Below, in pieces: positions 40,401-40,893 of a stretch of DNA of 40,893 nucleotides (its first letter is position 1; every line of letters starts with the position of its first letter). Source of the DNA: Paracoccaceae bacterium (GTDB lineage Bacteria; Pseudomonadota; Alphaproteobacteria; Rhodobacterales; Rhodobacteraceae); assembly GCA_029862205.1 (NCBI GenBank), contig JAOTXT010000037.1, positions 1 through 40,893 on the forward strand, written 5' to 3'. Both the position numbers and the translations under genes were made by a program. The notes under the pieces are model-generated. The model was not told the origin of the DNA. It made no database searches and saw only the letters and a list, made by a program, of their open reading frames with translations.

Positions 40401-40893
40401 TCAGCGCGGAATCTCGGCCGGCAAGTCGATAACTGCAAGTCGCTCACTAATTGCATCACATGCGACCTGCATCGCCGGCCGTAGCGCGTCTAGCGATGGC
40501 CGGGCATAGCGTTGTCCAGTGATCGAGATCGGCGTGTGATTGAGCAGCCGCCCAACGATCTCTTCCAGAACGCCAGCCTCCATCGCGACCGTAGCAAATG
40601 TCCGCCTGTGAGCATGGGGTGACCATGCGATCCGTTCCGGGCATTCGAGGTGGCCTGAGCGCGATTTCGGGGCAGGGAACACCCACTCGCGACTGAGCGA
40701 CCGCATCGGCTCCAGGATCTCCTGATGGATGTCGATGATCGGTAGATCGAACGATCGGCCATTCTTTGTGACCGGAAGGTGGATCCGGTCAGTATGCACG
40801 TCTCTCCATCGTAAGGTCAGCGCCTCGGATCTACGAAAGCCCGTGAACAACAAGAGCCGGTAATAGGCTGCATGTATCGGATTATCGAGTTCG
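40401..40893 (-). CDS. Tyrosine recombinase / phage-type integrase, C-terminal part (runs off the window edge)
   Basis: The catalytic half of a tyrosine recombinase; the 5' end lies beyond 40893, and the frame is open to the edge (HAAYYRLLLFTGFRRSEAL). Catalytic residues are all visible: Arg in TGFRRSEALTLRW, Lys in TKNGRSFDL, His-x-x-Arg in HAHRRTFATVA, His in LLNHTP, and nucleophile Tyr in GQRYARP. It therefore looks functional in its C-terminal half. The frame ends normally at 40401 (DLPAEIPR). It integrates or excises mobile DNA by site-specific recombination. Its position at the end of the repeat-free catabolic block, opposite the excisionase-like HTH gene at 13.3 kb, suggests a link with that block. 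Confidence 0.9.
   Translation of the reverse strand, partial: ELDNPIHAAYYRLLLFTGFRRSEALTLRWRDVHTDRIHLPVTKNGRSFDLPIIDIHQEILEPMRSLSREWVFPAPKSRSGHLECPERIAWSPHAHRRTFATVAMEAGVLEEIVGRLLNHTPISITGQRYARPSLDALRPAMQVACDAISERLAVIDLPAEIPR

Noticed and set aside
1-40893. CRISPR arrays, rRNA or tRNA genes
   Set aside because: No regularly spaced short repeats and no recognisable rRNA or cloverleaf sequence were seen; a tRNA scan program would settle the tRNA question.

Overview
The window is high-GC DNA with dense gene packing and ATGA/GTGA-type gene overlaps. Its gene families are typical of Alphaproteobacteria: a class III nucleotide cyclase with a TPR tail, a YghU-type glutathione transferase, a CoxL-type molybdoenzyme, PxpABC and BKACE/DUF849. 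The intergenic repeats resemble those of Rhodobacterales-like genomes, but I infer only the class Alphaproteobacteria with real confidence.

Left region (1-13.1 kb): scattered, mostly unlinked genes. These are a nitronate monooxygenase, a sulfotransferase-like protein, a cyclase/TPR protein, an M20 glutamate-carboxypeptidase-like enzyme, a secreted ten-repeat cysteine protein with a small basic coiled-coil protein upstream, a small membrane protein, a two-domain ferredoxin-like protein, and an orphan xanthine-dehydrogenase-family large subunit whose usual catalytic Glu is Gln. The spacers carry a degenerate ~200-240-bp interspersed repeat (three full copies, three partial), all in one orientation.

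Junction (13.2-16 kb): an AlpA/excisionase-like HTH gene, an unrecognised protein, a perfect 12-bp inverted repeat, yghU, and a truncated DMT permease. With an IS3-type transposase remnant near 34.6-34.85 kb and a tyrosine recombinase running off the right edge, this suggests that the right two-thirds is an acquired or rearranged block. No copy of the left-hand repeat was seen there.

Catabolic block I (16-34.5 kb): an amidinohydrolase (arginine-deiminase family), split 5-oxoprolinase genes (pxpA divergent from pxpBC), and a seven-gene minus-strand operon. That operon encodes a polar-amino-acid-type ABC importer, an M20 deacylase, an arginase/agmatinase-family ureohydrolase, an SDR dehydrogenase and a polysaccharide-deacetylase-fold protein. 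A divergent GntR/FCD regulator with two winged-helix domains faces this operon across a promoter whose -35 and -10 boxes are the arms of an inverted repeat. Next come a DUF1989 protein, an N-carbamoylase-type M20 amidase, an isochorismatase-fold amidase, two further deacetylase-fold (PuuE-like) proteins, a BKACE and a ThDP enzyme. Together they have the right chemistry to import a guanidino, ureido or cyclic-amide compound, open rings, remove guanidino, carbamoyl or acyl groups, and cleave the carbon skeleton. The substrate is not identifiable from sequence.

Catabolic block II (34.9-40.2 kb): a cyclase-family (kynurenine-formamidase-like) hydrolase divergent from a NitT/TauT-type ABC importer operon that ends in an ATZ/TRZ-type amidohydrolase. 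This looks like uptake and hydrolytic breakdown of a small N-heterocycle or aminated compound. An integrase C-terminus closes the window.
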